From Luteolibacter arcticus (GTDB taxonomy: Bacteria; Verrucomicrobiota; Verrucomicrobiia; Verrucomicrobiales; Akkermansiaceae): a DNA stretch of 64,000 bases. The position numbers were made by a program, and so were the translations under genes. The stretch is taken from the NCBI RefSeq assembly GCF_025950235.1, contig NZ_JAPDDT010000011.1, positions 144,791 through 208,790 of the forward strand, in the 5' to 3' direction. Under the pieces are notes generated by a model. It ran no database searches, had not been told where the DNA came from, and was given only the letters and a program-made list of their open reading frames with translations. Of the stretch, positions 37,401-44,314 are shown in pieces; positions within the stretch are counted from its first letter, which is position 1; each line of letters opens with the position of its first letter.

Positions 37401-37473
37401 GAACAATCGCGGCGTGGGCGGGCAGGACGAGGGTGGCGAATGCGAGCGAAAGACGGAGTGGCAACATGAGCAT
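34429..37473 (-). CDS. Glycoside hydrolase family 97 protein with C-terminal secretion-type module
   Basis: A 1014-aa exported enzyme. A signal peptide spans ~1-22 (ending LPAHAA). The GH97 N-terminal beta-sandwich lies at ~25-270 (YDDGVALRYLIEG) and the catalytic TIM barrel at ~290-530 (YIMFDAGWYG, NQIALSQQ, IHDEYRPTG, TQEGIRGDEE). A GH97 C-terminal domain follows, then a Pro-rich linker. The last ~370 residues are a module nearly shared with the adjacent 1152-aa PATR protein. GH97 enzymes cleave alpha-glucosides (SusB, inverting) or alpha-galactosides (retaining). At the position where retaining members carry a nucleophilic Asp (IKxDF), this protein reads IKFGF, so the mechanism and activity are uncertain. 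It lies 85 bp downstream of the PATR gene and is probably co-transcribed with it. Confidence 0.8.
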   Translation of the reverse strand: MLMLPLRLSLAFATLVLPAHAAIVPERTLASPDGKLVFALERDDSTQALLHSVTDNGRAVVTRGALGLDITGVGVVADQGTISNVVADSIDSSWTNAFGERSAVSDKYRQETLTISHADQGSLGVKLQVRVYDDGVALRYLIEGTGSIASDKTSFPLPTTTQVWTSGTAQASISKQAISSVSGAVERPVLAELATDLYAALGEAGLVDSSRMKFTRTGTSTLVASLAGSIAFTTTYTSPWRFVRVAPSPGSLLEGNHFMLNLCEPSQVADTSWIRPGKVLREVTLTTQGSMACIDFAAAHDLKYIMFDAGWYGAETSAASDASEVNVDPARSPGPLDLPAVIAYGKTKGVDVILYVNQIALSQQLDEILPLYQSWGVAGIKFGFVHVGSQANTRWLHEAVRKCAEHQLMVNIHDEYRPTGVSRTFPNLLTQEGIRGDEETPSNATVLNTIFTRGLAGAGDQTNCYFASRVNTMGSHASQLAKSVCIFSPWQFLYWYDRPLGSPGSAGAGGSVSVLEEVPELTFFDRLPTTWDETRVLDGYPGSHATIARRKGGIWFVGALNGNTARDFTVPLDFLPAGQNFRLELYRDDTTVATSTKVKVGHSVVNRDSTIQRTVRVGNGFAAILTPTTDALTAPDVDPPPRPPPPVPPGTIKFETTEGYPAANADIAVISSNANGQPYTGSKGWSLASSGSPGRVLATQDSGDYVGGQALGTNGSSTYVGGVKGIIEPAAACTLSFDAQYNTGISVAFMKDVDGDGLFDATDTGMSFGIGGASTVRFQRRGPNFGTETASPLAGSGGQWYRFLITFGTSNAGSRPVTMAVRNLTTGIDLDFDSATAGIQPWSFNVTAAELGPAPETADGVFVRLTGAAKIDNLRATIIGTPYQSWMSGFPAIAGNNRSTDADPDRDGVVNLLEWVLDGDPASSDASVLPAARISEGNLIFTFNRRDDSEGRVSTIVQHGTDLIEWTNLLIGAADAAGYAVDEQGESPDAVTVRLPVAGEPKRFVRLLATESAP

Positions 37474-37558
37474 GAGAATCGCAGGGATAGTGGATGGGAG
37501 TCGCGCCCGCCCGACGACCTCTGCCGGACGAGCGCATTCCCTTCCTCGAGACAGAGAA

Positions 37559-40500
37559 TCAGGGAGCTTCCTCCACCAGCAGGCGGGCGAATTTCTTCGG
37601 GTCGCTGCCGGTCGGAACCGTGACGGTGATCAAGTCGGGTGCCGCGCCAAGTTCATCCACGGTGTAGCCCGCGCCGCTTTCCGCGCCGATGACCACGTCG
37701 GTCCATGTGGCCAGGTTGATGCCATGCTGGAAGGTCTGGGTCACGAGTCCTTCCGAGTCGTCGCGGCGGTGGAAGGTGAAGACCAGATTGCCGCCGGACA
37801 CGCTGGCGTCGGGAAGGATCGCCGCATCGGAGGTGGTGGGATTGCCGTTCAACACGAACTCGAGCAGGTTCGCGATGCCGTCGTCATCGGGATCCTCCTC
37901 GGCCAGGCGATCATTTCCAGTGATCGAAGGGAAGCCATCCATCCAGGTGTCGTAGGCGGTGCCGATCGGCGGCTCCACCGAGGTGACCCGGAGGTTGTCG
38001 ATGCGGGCGCTGGCGGTGGTGCGGATGAAGATGCCATCCGAGCGTTCCGGAGCGACTCCGAACTCGGCATCGGTGACGGAGAAGGTCCAGTTCTGGATGC
38101 CTTCGGTGACGGCATCGAAGTCGTAACCGGTGCCGGTGGTCAGGTTCCGCACCGCCATGGTGATCGACCGGCTACCGCTGACGCTGCTGCCGATGGTGAC
38201 CGAGAACCGGTACCAATTGCCGGCCGTGCCGGTGAAGCCGGGGCCGAAATTCTCAGTGCCGAAGGCCGCGTTGCGGTACTGGAAGCGGGCAGGCGTGCCG
38301 CCAATGCCGAAGGCCATGCCGGAATCTGTCCCTTCGAAAAGGCCGTTGGCATTGACGTCATCCATGAAGCCGACCGAAGTGCCGGTGGCGTACGGCGCAT
38401 CGAAGGTGAGGGTGTTGGTACCGGTGTACTGGATCACGTTTTTGACCCCGCCGACGTAGGTTCCGGAGTTGCTGGCACCGATCGCTTGTCCTCCGAAGTA
38501 TTCGCCGCTCGATCCGGACGCGTGAACGTTCAGGGAACTGCCGGAACTGGAAAGCGACCAGCCGTTGATGCCGGTGAAGGGTCCCGTCACATCGAGCCCG
38601 GCGACCACGTCCGGTGCCGTGGGATAGCTCTGGGCGGTTTCGAAGGTCACGGTGCCTGCCGGGAAGACCGGAGTAGAGGTCCACAGCATGATCTTGCCGG
38701 GGCTGCTGGTATCGAGGATGTAGCCCTCCGGGACCGAGGCGAAGCTGCCGAACAAGGAGCCGGTGTAGGTGGCGATCACGTAGTTCAGCGCGGTGGGTGC
38801 GGAGACGACATTCAGGCTGAGGATCGCGCCGTTCAGGTCGAGATTGCCGGTCACCGCGAGCTTGTCGGCGGTGGCTCCGTCGAGGTCGCAGGCATAGGTG
38901 CCGGTCAACATCAGGTCCCCGGTGGCGAGCGTGCCGACACTGGCACCGGGGGCGAGCGTGCCTGCCACGGTCACGTCGCCGGCAATCGTTCCGGTGCCTT
39001 TGAGGGTGGCCGTTTCATCGACCTCCACGTAGCCGCTGGCCAGTGTCCCATCGACCGCCAGGGTGCCGCCGGAGACCATGGTATCGCCCGTGAAGGTATT
39101 GGCGGTGGCGATCGTCAGGGTGCCATTGCCGCTCTTGGTCAAGCCAGCTGGACCGCCGATGCTGCCGGTGCCGCCGAAGGTGAAATCGTTCGCGGAATTC
39201 ACCGTGACCGAAGCCGGCAGCAGCGAGCCATCGAGCGTCACGGCTCCCGCGGGGGAGGTGGGGCCGAAGGTCACGGAATCGAACTGCTTGAAGACATCGT
39301 TCGACGCGCCGTTGAGGAAGTTCGCCGAGCCATTGACGTTCCAGGTGCCGTTGGCGGCAGCATTTTTCCAAAGCACGCTGGCGCCGACCGAGTTGACGGT
39401 CACGCTCACGGCATTGTCCACGGCCTGGACGGACCCGCTGAGGCGGGTGCTGCCGGTGCCCGAGAAATCGGCGACCCATGTGGCGCTGCCGGTGATGCCG
39501 CCGGTGGCCTGGATCAAGGTGTAGGTCCCCAGTGCGGGTGCCTCGGCAAAAAGTGGCTTCACCGTGACGCTGCCGCCGCCCAAGGCGAGGACCTCATCGA
39601 CTCCGAGGTAGCCGCTGCCGGAAGTTTCGAGCGGGACGGTGATGATCGCGCCGCCTTCAAGGCTCAGCGCCTTGAGGTTTTTTCCAGTGGCACCGATGGC
39701 AAGGTGAGCGCTGTTTTTCACGGTGACTGGGCTGGTGCCGAGGGTGCCGCCGAGGACCAGCTTGCCAGCCTCCACCGTGGTGGCTCCGGTGAAGGTGGCG
39801 TTGCCTGTTAGAGTCTGGGTGCCGCTGCCGGTCTTGGTGAGCGCCACGGTGCCGGTGCCGTTTTGGATGGTCCCGCCGAAGCTGGCGGTGGCATCTCCCG
39901 CGCCAAGCGTGAGGACGGCTTCGGTGGCGGCGAGGGAGCTCGAGACCGTGCCGGTGTTGCCGGACAGGCCGTTGATCGTCTCCGGGTTGCCATTGAGGTC
40001 GAGCGTGCCGCCGTTCATCAGCAGGTCGGATGCGCCGATCCCGTGGGCCATGGCGTCATCGCTGGCCGTATTGAGTTTGACGGTGCCGCCGGTGAGTTTC
40101 CACGAGCCGCCGCTGGTGGCAGTGGTCTCGATGGTGAGGAGTTGGCCGCGGTTCTCGAGGGTGCCGGTATAGGCGGACATCGACCCCTCCAGCCTGAGGT
40201 CGTAAGTTCCCACGCCACCGGGATAGCGGGTCAGATTGGCGCTGCCGCTGATCGCGCCGGTCTGGTGGATGATGTTGTTGCTTCCAGTCCCATTGGTGGC
40301 GATCCCGCTGGGGGCATCCACCACGATCTGCCGCGGCGAATTGACGTTGGCATTGCTCCCCGCACTTGAGAACAGCGCGCCCCCGCGGAGGACAATCCGG
40401 TTGGCGGCGTTTCCGAAAGCGGCATCGCCGAAAGCAAGGTTGCCGCCGGCGACCACGATGTCGCCGGTGAAATTCGAGTTGTTATTGGTCAGGGAGAAGC

Positions 40501-41017
40501 GACCGCTGGAAGCCGGCGTGGTGATGTTGCTGCCGTGCTTGATGACCAGCCCGCCGGTGGGAGTGCCGGTGATCTTGGCGTTGAAGTTGTTGTTCGCGAA
40601 ACTGGCGTTGCCGGTGATGGCTGGAAAGCTGTCGCTGTAGGTGCCGGCGAAGGTGAGGGCGAAGTCGCTCTGGGTCGCGCTCGCACCGATGGCCAGGTAG
40701 TTGGCACCAGTCGAGCCGGTGTTGATCTGGATCTGGTTGACGGTGATGTCGGACGCGATGGTCACGGTCTTGGTGCCGGCGCTGTAGGTCCCGCCGAAGA
40801 TGGCGGTGTTGCCATTGGTCCAAGCAACGTGGGCGAGGGTATTGCCTTGGTCCCAGTTGGTGAGGGCGGTGTTCCAAGTGCCGGTGGCGTAGGTCGAGAC
40901 ACCGTCGCCGGGCGTGGCGATACTGGCCGCGCCACCATCCCAGAAGAGATCGGCGGCATGGGCACTGCACAGCGGCAGGGTGGCGAGCGAGATCAAATGA
41001 AGGCGGAGGTTTTTCAT
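37559..41017 (-). CDS. Secreted PATR protein sharing its C-terminal module with the GH97 enzyme
   Basis: A 1152-aa secreted protein. I chose the ATG at 41017 because it starts a signal peptide (NLRLHLISLATLPLCSAHAA). Residues ~23-780 are PATR/parallel beta-helix repeats, for example LTKTGSGTQTLTGNATFTG. The last ~370 residues (encoded at 37559-38662) align closely with the C-terminal module of the GH97 protein: FET, GWSLSSSGS, YVGGVK, MAVRNLTTG, IDNLRVT, DPDDDGIANLLEFVLNGNP, FTFHRRDDSEG and terminal KFARLLVEEAP. The module looks like a beta-sandwich plus calcium-binding and terminal sorting segment. The gene is divergent from the ECF sigma factor (210-bp gap). Confidence 0.75.
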   Translation of the reverse strand: MKNLRLHLISLATLPLCSAHAADLFWDGGAASIATPGDGVSTYATGTWNTALTNWDQGNTLAHVAWTNGNTAIFGGTYSAGTKTVTIASDITVNQIQINTGSTGANYLAIGASATQSDFALTFAGTYSDSFPAITGNASFANNNFNAKITGTPTGGLVIKHGSNITTPASSGRFSLTNNNSNFTGDIVVAGGNLAFGDAAFGNAANRIVLRGGALFSSAGSNANVNSPRQIVVDAPSGIATNGTGSNNIIHQTGAISGSANLTRYPGGVGTYDLRLEGSMSAYTGTLENRGQLLTIETTATSGGSWKLTGGTVKLNTASDDAMAHGIGASDLLMNGGTLDLNGNPETINGLSGNTGTVSSSLAATEAVLTLGAGDATASFGGTIQNGTGTVALTKTGSGTQTLTGNATFTGATTVEAGKLVLGGTLGTSPVTVKNSAHLAIGATGKNLKALSLEGGAIITVPLETSGSGYLGVDEVLALGGGSVTVKPLFAEAPALGTYTLIQATGGITGSATWVADFSGTGSTRLSGSVQAVDNAVSVTVNSVGASVLWKNAAANGTWNVNGSANFLNGASNDVFKQFDSVTFGPTSPAGAVTLDGSLLPASVTVNSANDFTFGGTGSIGGPAGLTKSGNGTLTIATANTFTGDTMVSGGTLAVDGTLASGYVEVDETATLKGTGTIAGDVTVAGTLAPGASVGTLATGDLMLTGTYACDLDGATADKLAVTGNLDLNGAILSLNVVSAPTALNYVIATYTGSLFGSFASVPEGYILDTSSPGKIMLWTSTPVFPAGTVTFETAQSYPTAPDVVAGLDVTGPFTGINGWSLSSSGSSLNVHASGSSGEYFGGQAIGASNSGTYVGGVKNVIQYTGTNTLTFDAPYATGTSVGFMDDVNANGLFEGTDSGMAFGIGGTPARFQYRNAAFGTENFGPGFTGTAGNWYRFSVTIGSSVSGSRSITMAVRNLTTGTGYDFDAVTEGIQNWTFSVTDAEFGVAPERSDGIFIRTTASARIDNLRVTSVEPPIGTAYDTWMDGFPSITGNDRLAEEDPDDDGIANLLEFVLNGNPTTSDAAILPDASVSGGNLVFTFHRRDDSEGLVTQTFQHGINLATWTDVVIGAESGAGYTVDELGAAPDLITVTVPTGSDPKKFARLLVEEAP

Positions 41018-41227
41018 GATGCGGGAATCGGGTCGTGCTAAAAGGGGGGGCTGGCGGGAATAGCCCGCGGCCTCCGGTTCTCGCGAAATTCCCCCAAAAA
41101 ATTCCCAGCCTCCCGGTCGATGCGACCGCGACCGGCCTAAATGAAAATATTTTCGCGAAAACCGGCCCGCCGCGCCTAATCCCTTGATCCGGCCCTTCCC
41201 GATCCAACCCGGCCTGACAGAATTCCG

Positions 41228-41761
41228 ATGAAGCCCGAACAAAACCGCGAGTTCGTTGCCCTGATGGTGCCGTGCCAGCAGTCGATCCGGAATTTCGTCT
41301 ATAGCATCCACCCCGACGCCGGCGACCTGGATGACATCATGCAGGAAACGGCCATCAGCCTGTGGGAGAAGTTCGACACCTTCGACCGCACGCGGGAGTT
41401 CCTGCCGTGGGCGATGCGGCTCGCCTACTTCGAGGTGCTGAGTTTCCGCAAGAAGCGCAGCCGCGACCGGCTGGTATTCTCGGACGAAGCGGTGGAGGCC
41501 CTTGCGGCCGAGGAACCGGAGGTCGAGCTCACCGAGCACGTCCGGGAGGCGCTCGAGACCTGCCTGTGCCGGCTCGACCCCCGGGCCCGGGCGGTCGTCG
41601 AAGCCCGCTATGGCAAGGGCAGCTCGATCTCGGATCTGGCCATCCATCGCAAGGAATCCGTCCACCGGCTCTACCGCATCCTCGACAAGGTCCGCGCCCT
41701 GCTCATCGACTGCGTGCGCGGCCAATTGATCGACCAAGGCTTACCTGCTGACCATGTCTGA
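41228..41761 (+). CDS. ECF-type RNA polymerase sigma-70 factor (Rhodopirellula/Verrucomicrobium family)
   Basis: A 177-aa sigma factor. Region 2 spans ~14-80 (GDLDDIMQETAISLWEKFDTF, then FLPWAMRLAYFEVLSFRKKR). Region 4 spans ~115-172 (LDPRARAVVEARYG, and the helix-turn-helix around SISDLAIHRKESVHRLYRIL). The length and the DDIMQE motif fit the planctomycete/verrucomicrobial ECF group. It overlaps the FecR-LamG gene by 8 bp, which implies coupled synthesis with its likely anti-sigma factor. It is divergent from the PATR/GH97 operon, a plausible target. Confidence 0.88.
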   Translation: MKPEQNREFVALMVPCQQSIRNFVYSIHPDAGDLDDIMQETAISLWEKFDTFDRTREFLPWAMRLAYFEVLSFRKKRSRDRLVFSDEAVEALAAEEPEVELTEHVREALETCLCRLDPRARAVVEARYGKGSSISDLAIHRKESVHRLYRILDKVRALLIDCVRGQLIDQGLPADHV

Positions 41762-43361
41762 CGACGCCCCCGCCCCCCGCCTGAAGTATCTCCTGGCCCG
41801 CCTGTCGGACGGCCAGCTCGATGCGACCGAAGCTGCCGAACTCGATGGCATGATCGTCCGCGATCCCGCGGCGCGGCGGTACTACCGGCGCCATACGAGG
41901 GTTCATCTGGCACTCACCGATCTTGGGGAAGCCAGCAAGATCGTCTCCTTTCCTGAAGTGCGCCATGCGCGGAGATGGCCGGCCTTGGCCGCGGCGGCGG
42001 CCCTAGTGCTAGCAGCCGGCACGGCGTGGTGGTCGTACCGCGCTGACAACGCGCAATCCCCTGCGCCGGTGGCGGAAAAGGAGTCCGTCCCGAAGAGGGT
42101 TCTCGCGGTGGTGTCCGCCACCGAGGATCTGCGGTGGAGTCTTCCCGAAGCTGCGGCCGGCGGACAACGGATCGGCACCGGAATCGTGAAGGTATTCAGC
42201 GGCAGCCTGTCCCTTTCATTGATGGGCGGACAGACGGTCCATCTCAAGGGGCCCGCGGAATTCGAGTTGATCGAGGAAGGGGAGATGGCCCTCCGCAAGG
42301 GGCCAGCCGCGTTCCGTTCGCTCGCCGGCCAAGCGCCCTTGATCGTGCACCTTCCCCACGGAGCGCTGGTGGACATGGGCTCGGAATTCTCGGCGGATGT
42401 CGGGAGTGACGACACCACCGAGGTGCGCGTTTTCGAGAACCAACTCACCGTCTCGACCACCGGTCCTTCCGGCCGCACGCAGGAAGAACTCCAGCTCGGG
42501 CCCGGCCGGACGGTGCTGGTGAATTCGGCATTTTCGCCGGGCACGCGGCCCGCCACCGACTTCCTGCGGGTCCCCCCCCCGCCGCTCGCGCTTTCACCGG
42601 GTGGCGAGCAATCCTACGCCGCCGCCGTGATCGCTTCCTCGCCCGCCGCCTACTGGCGTTTCGAGAAGACCAATCCCCAGCAGCAGGTGCCCGATGAAAC
42701 CGGCCGCCATCCTCTCCAACTCATGGAGAAGGCGCGGCTGTTTGGAAACGACGGGCAGCGCTTTCTCATCACCAACCAAAGTGATGCCGCCGGCTTCGCG
42801 CAAACTCCCGCTGGCATCCCGAACCTCGACACCGCCCGCGGCATGACCGCGGAGTGCTTGTTCTCTTCCTCCTCAAAGAACTACGGAACCCTCATGGGCT
42901 TCGAGTTGGCCGATCCCGGACCACGGCCGCCAGACATCCCGCTCAAACTCAATCACGCACCGCAGAATTTCGTCATCGAGCGCATGGGCCGGATGGGCGA
43001 AAAAATCGGCCATGTTCATCCGGATTTCGCCGTCCGCACGATGCTCCGCGCGCCGGCCGGCTACTTCGGCGGGATCAATTGCTACTCGCGCGAGTCCCAT
43101 CTGCTGCACCGCTGGGTCCATGTCGCGGTGGTCCGGGATGCCACCCGCATCCAGCTCTATGTGGATGGCGAGCTATCCGACTCCACCCAGGCTTCGCTGG
43201 TTTTCCACAACGTCAACTTGCGGCCGATCATTGGTCGCCTCCAACCCAACCCGAAGGACGAGCTCCGCCAGTGGGTCGGCGGCATCGACGAAGTCGCGCT
43301 CTACGATCACGCCCTCTCCGCCGAGGAGATCCGCGCCCACTCCGCGGCCTTGAAGCGGTGA
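41754..43361 (+). CDS. FecR-type anti-sigma-like membrane protein with LamG domain
   Basis: A 535-aa protein. Residues ~1-70 form a cytoplasmic helical region (LLARLSDGQLDATEAAELDGM) resembling the sigma-binding part of FecR proteins. One transmembrane helix lies at ~75-97 (WPALAAAAALVLAAGTAWW). A FecR domain lies at ~135-265 (QTVHLKGPAEFEL, LPHGALVDMGSEFSADV, EVRVFENQLTV). A LamG/concanavalin-like domain lies at ~290-530 (HRWVHVAVVRDATRIQLYVDG, GGIDEVALYDHALSAEEI). Expected role: sense an outside glycan through LamG and regulate the overlapping ECF sigma factor. No TonB-dependent receptor lies nearby, unlike the classical FecIRA system. Confidence 0.82.
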   Translation: MSDDAPAPRLKYLLARLSDGQLDATEAAELDGMIVRDPAARRYYRRHTRVHLALTDLGEASKIVSFPEVRHARRWPALAAAAALVLAAGTAWWSYRADNAQSPAPVAEKESVPKRVLAVVSATEDLRWSLPEAAAGGQRIGTGIVKVFSGSLSLSLMGGQTVHLKGPAEFELIEEGEMALRKGPAAFRSLAGQAPLIVHLPHGALVDMGSEFSADVGSDDTTEVRVFENQLTVSTTGPSGRTQEELQLGPGRTVLVNSAFSPGTRPATDFLRVPPPPLALSPGGEQSYAAAVIASSPAAYWRFEKTNPQQQVPDETGRHPLQLMEKARLFGNDGQRFLITNQSDAAGFAQTPAGIPNLDTARGMTAECLFSSSSKNYGTLMGFELADPGPRPPDIPLKLNHAPQNFVIERMGRMGEKIGHVHPDFAVRTMLRAPAGYFGGINCYSRESHLLHRWVHVAVVRDATRIQLYVDGELSDSTQASLVFHNVNLRPIIGRLQPNPKDELRQWVGGIDEVALYDHALSAEEIRAHSAALKR

Positions 43362-43681
43362 ACGTCCTGAGCGGTGCGGGATCGTTCCCGGGGCTGATGG
43401 AGTTGACCGCTGAGGCGCTGAGGTCGCAGAGGGACGCAGAGAAAGAGGGGAATGATGAGGAACTGGAGCATTCTACGTAATTTCGTACCCGCTTGGTCTC
43501 CATGGAGGCCACGATCTTCGGACGAATCGGAAGTTTTAAGTGAACCGCGAAATCACGCGAAAATGCGCGAAATCTAAAGGCAAGAAGAGACACACGGAGG
43601 CCACGAGAATAGCGGATCGAACCCTTGAGCGCCGCGTTCGGCTGGAAATTCAGCTTTGAGGGAGGGGCAGGCGAACGCTAC
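43362..43681. other. Intergenic region with degenerate repeats
   Basis: 320 bp with no supported gene. It holds short-period GCAGAG/CGCTGAGG-type repeats near 43395-43450 and the CGCGAAA-type repeat at 43541-43573. These look like decayed dispersed intergenic repeats. Confidence 0.5.
43541..43573 (+). repeat. CGCGAAA-type dispersed repeat
   Basis: About 33 bp, starting TGAACCGCGAAATCACGCGA. It is nearly identical to the minus-strand reading of 34293-34325. It lies in a non-coding region about 110 bp before the lipoprotein gene. Confidence 0.6.
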
Positions 43682-44155
43682 ATGTTCGCGATGATTATCA
43701 TGCGATACCTTTGGCTCTTGCCTGTTATTCTAACTGTCGCTTCGTGCGGGAAGAAGACGGTCAAAGCAGCCCAGGCAGTAAGCGGCGAGTACATCACGGT
43801 CACCGAGGGGGTGACCGCGCTCGGGGGTGATCTTGACGGTGTCCTCAGCTTCATCATCGTGCCTGCGGAAGCTGGCCAAGTGGTGCTTGGGCGCCAGGCA
43901 GCGGGTGGATCCGGCTTCACTTGGGACGGGGTGGTTCGCTTTCAGGGCGGGAAGGCGGTGGATTTCAAAGTGAATTCTCCCGGGATCGGGAAGGAGGGCA
44001 CGGCCGTCTTCGGCGACCAAACCTTCGACCTCCAGAAGGGGGAAATCTTTCGGGTCGCCCGCGATGCGAGCGTGAAGCAAATCCCGGGTTCGAAAGCAGG
44101 AAGGAAGAAGGATCCGGGCACGGCAAAGCGACTCGCCGAGATCCGCGGGGATTAG
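43682..44155 (+). CDS. Small lipoprotein of unknown function
   Basis: A 157-aa protein I do not recognise. I chose the ATG at 43682 (alternatives 43691 and 43700) because it gives a lipoprotein signal with lipobox VASC at Cys22. The mature part is beta-rich with a Lys/Arg-rich C-terminus. It ends just before the first double-hairpin repeat element and is convergent with the DUF1501 gene. Confidence 0.5.
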   Translation: MFAMIIMRYLWLLPVILTVASCGKKTVKAAQAVSGEYITVTEGVTALGGDLDGVLSFIIVPAEAGQVVLGRQAAGGSGFTWDGVVRFQGGKAVDFKVNSPGIGKEGTAVFGDQTFDLQKGEIFRVARDASVKQIPGSKAGRKKDPGTAKRLAEIRGD

Positions 44156-44159
44156 GAGG

Positions 44160-44278
44160 CTGTCCGGTAAACAGCTTCGGAGTGATGCGGCCGAGAATTG
44201 CTTAATGAAGAGCTGAAGGCAGGGGCGGGACGCCCCTCCAACGGACTGGGGCAAGATGCCCCAGCTACTTTTTGAGCC
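44160..44278. repeat. Double-hairpin intergenic element, copy 1
   Basis: The core is two 17-nt hairpins, each a 7-bp perfect stem with a 3-nt loop: AGGGGCGGGACGCCCCT at 44221-44237 and TGGGGCAAGATGCCCCA at 44247-44263, separated by TCCAACGGAC-type spacer. The 60-bp left flank and the right flank are homologous to copy 2. The terminal inverted repeats are degenerate here. The element lies between convergent genes. Confidence 0.8.
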
Positions 44279-44314
44279 AAGCTCCAAGGCAGCTACTGAG
44301 AATGCTACGCGTGC

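Noticed and set aside
35077..37623. 848-codon plus-strand frame opposite the GH97 gene
   Set aside because: It is a shadow of the GH97 coding strand. The GH97 frame contains the recognisable catalytic motifs and signal peptide.
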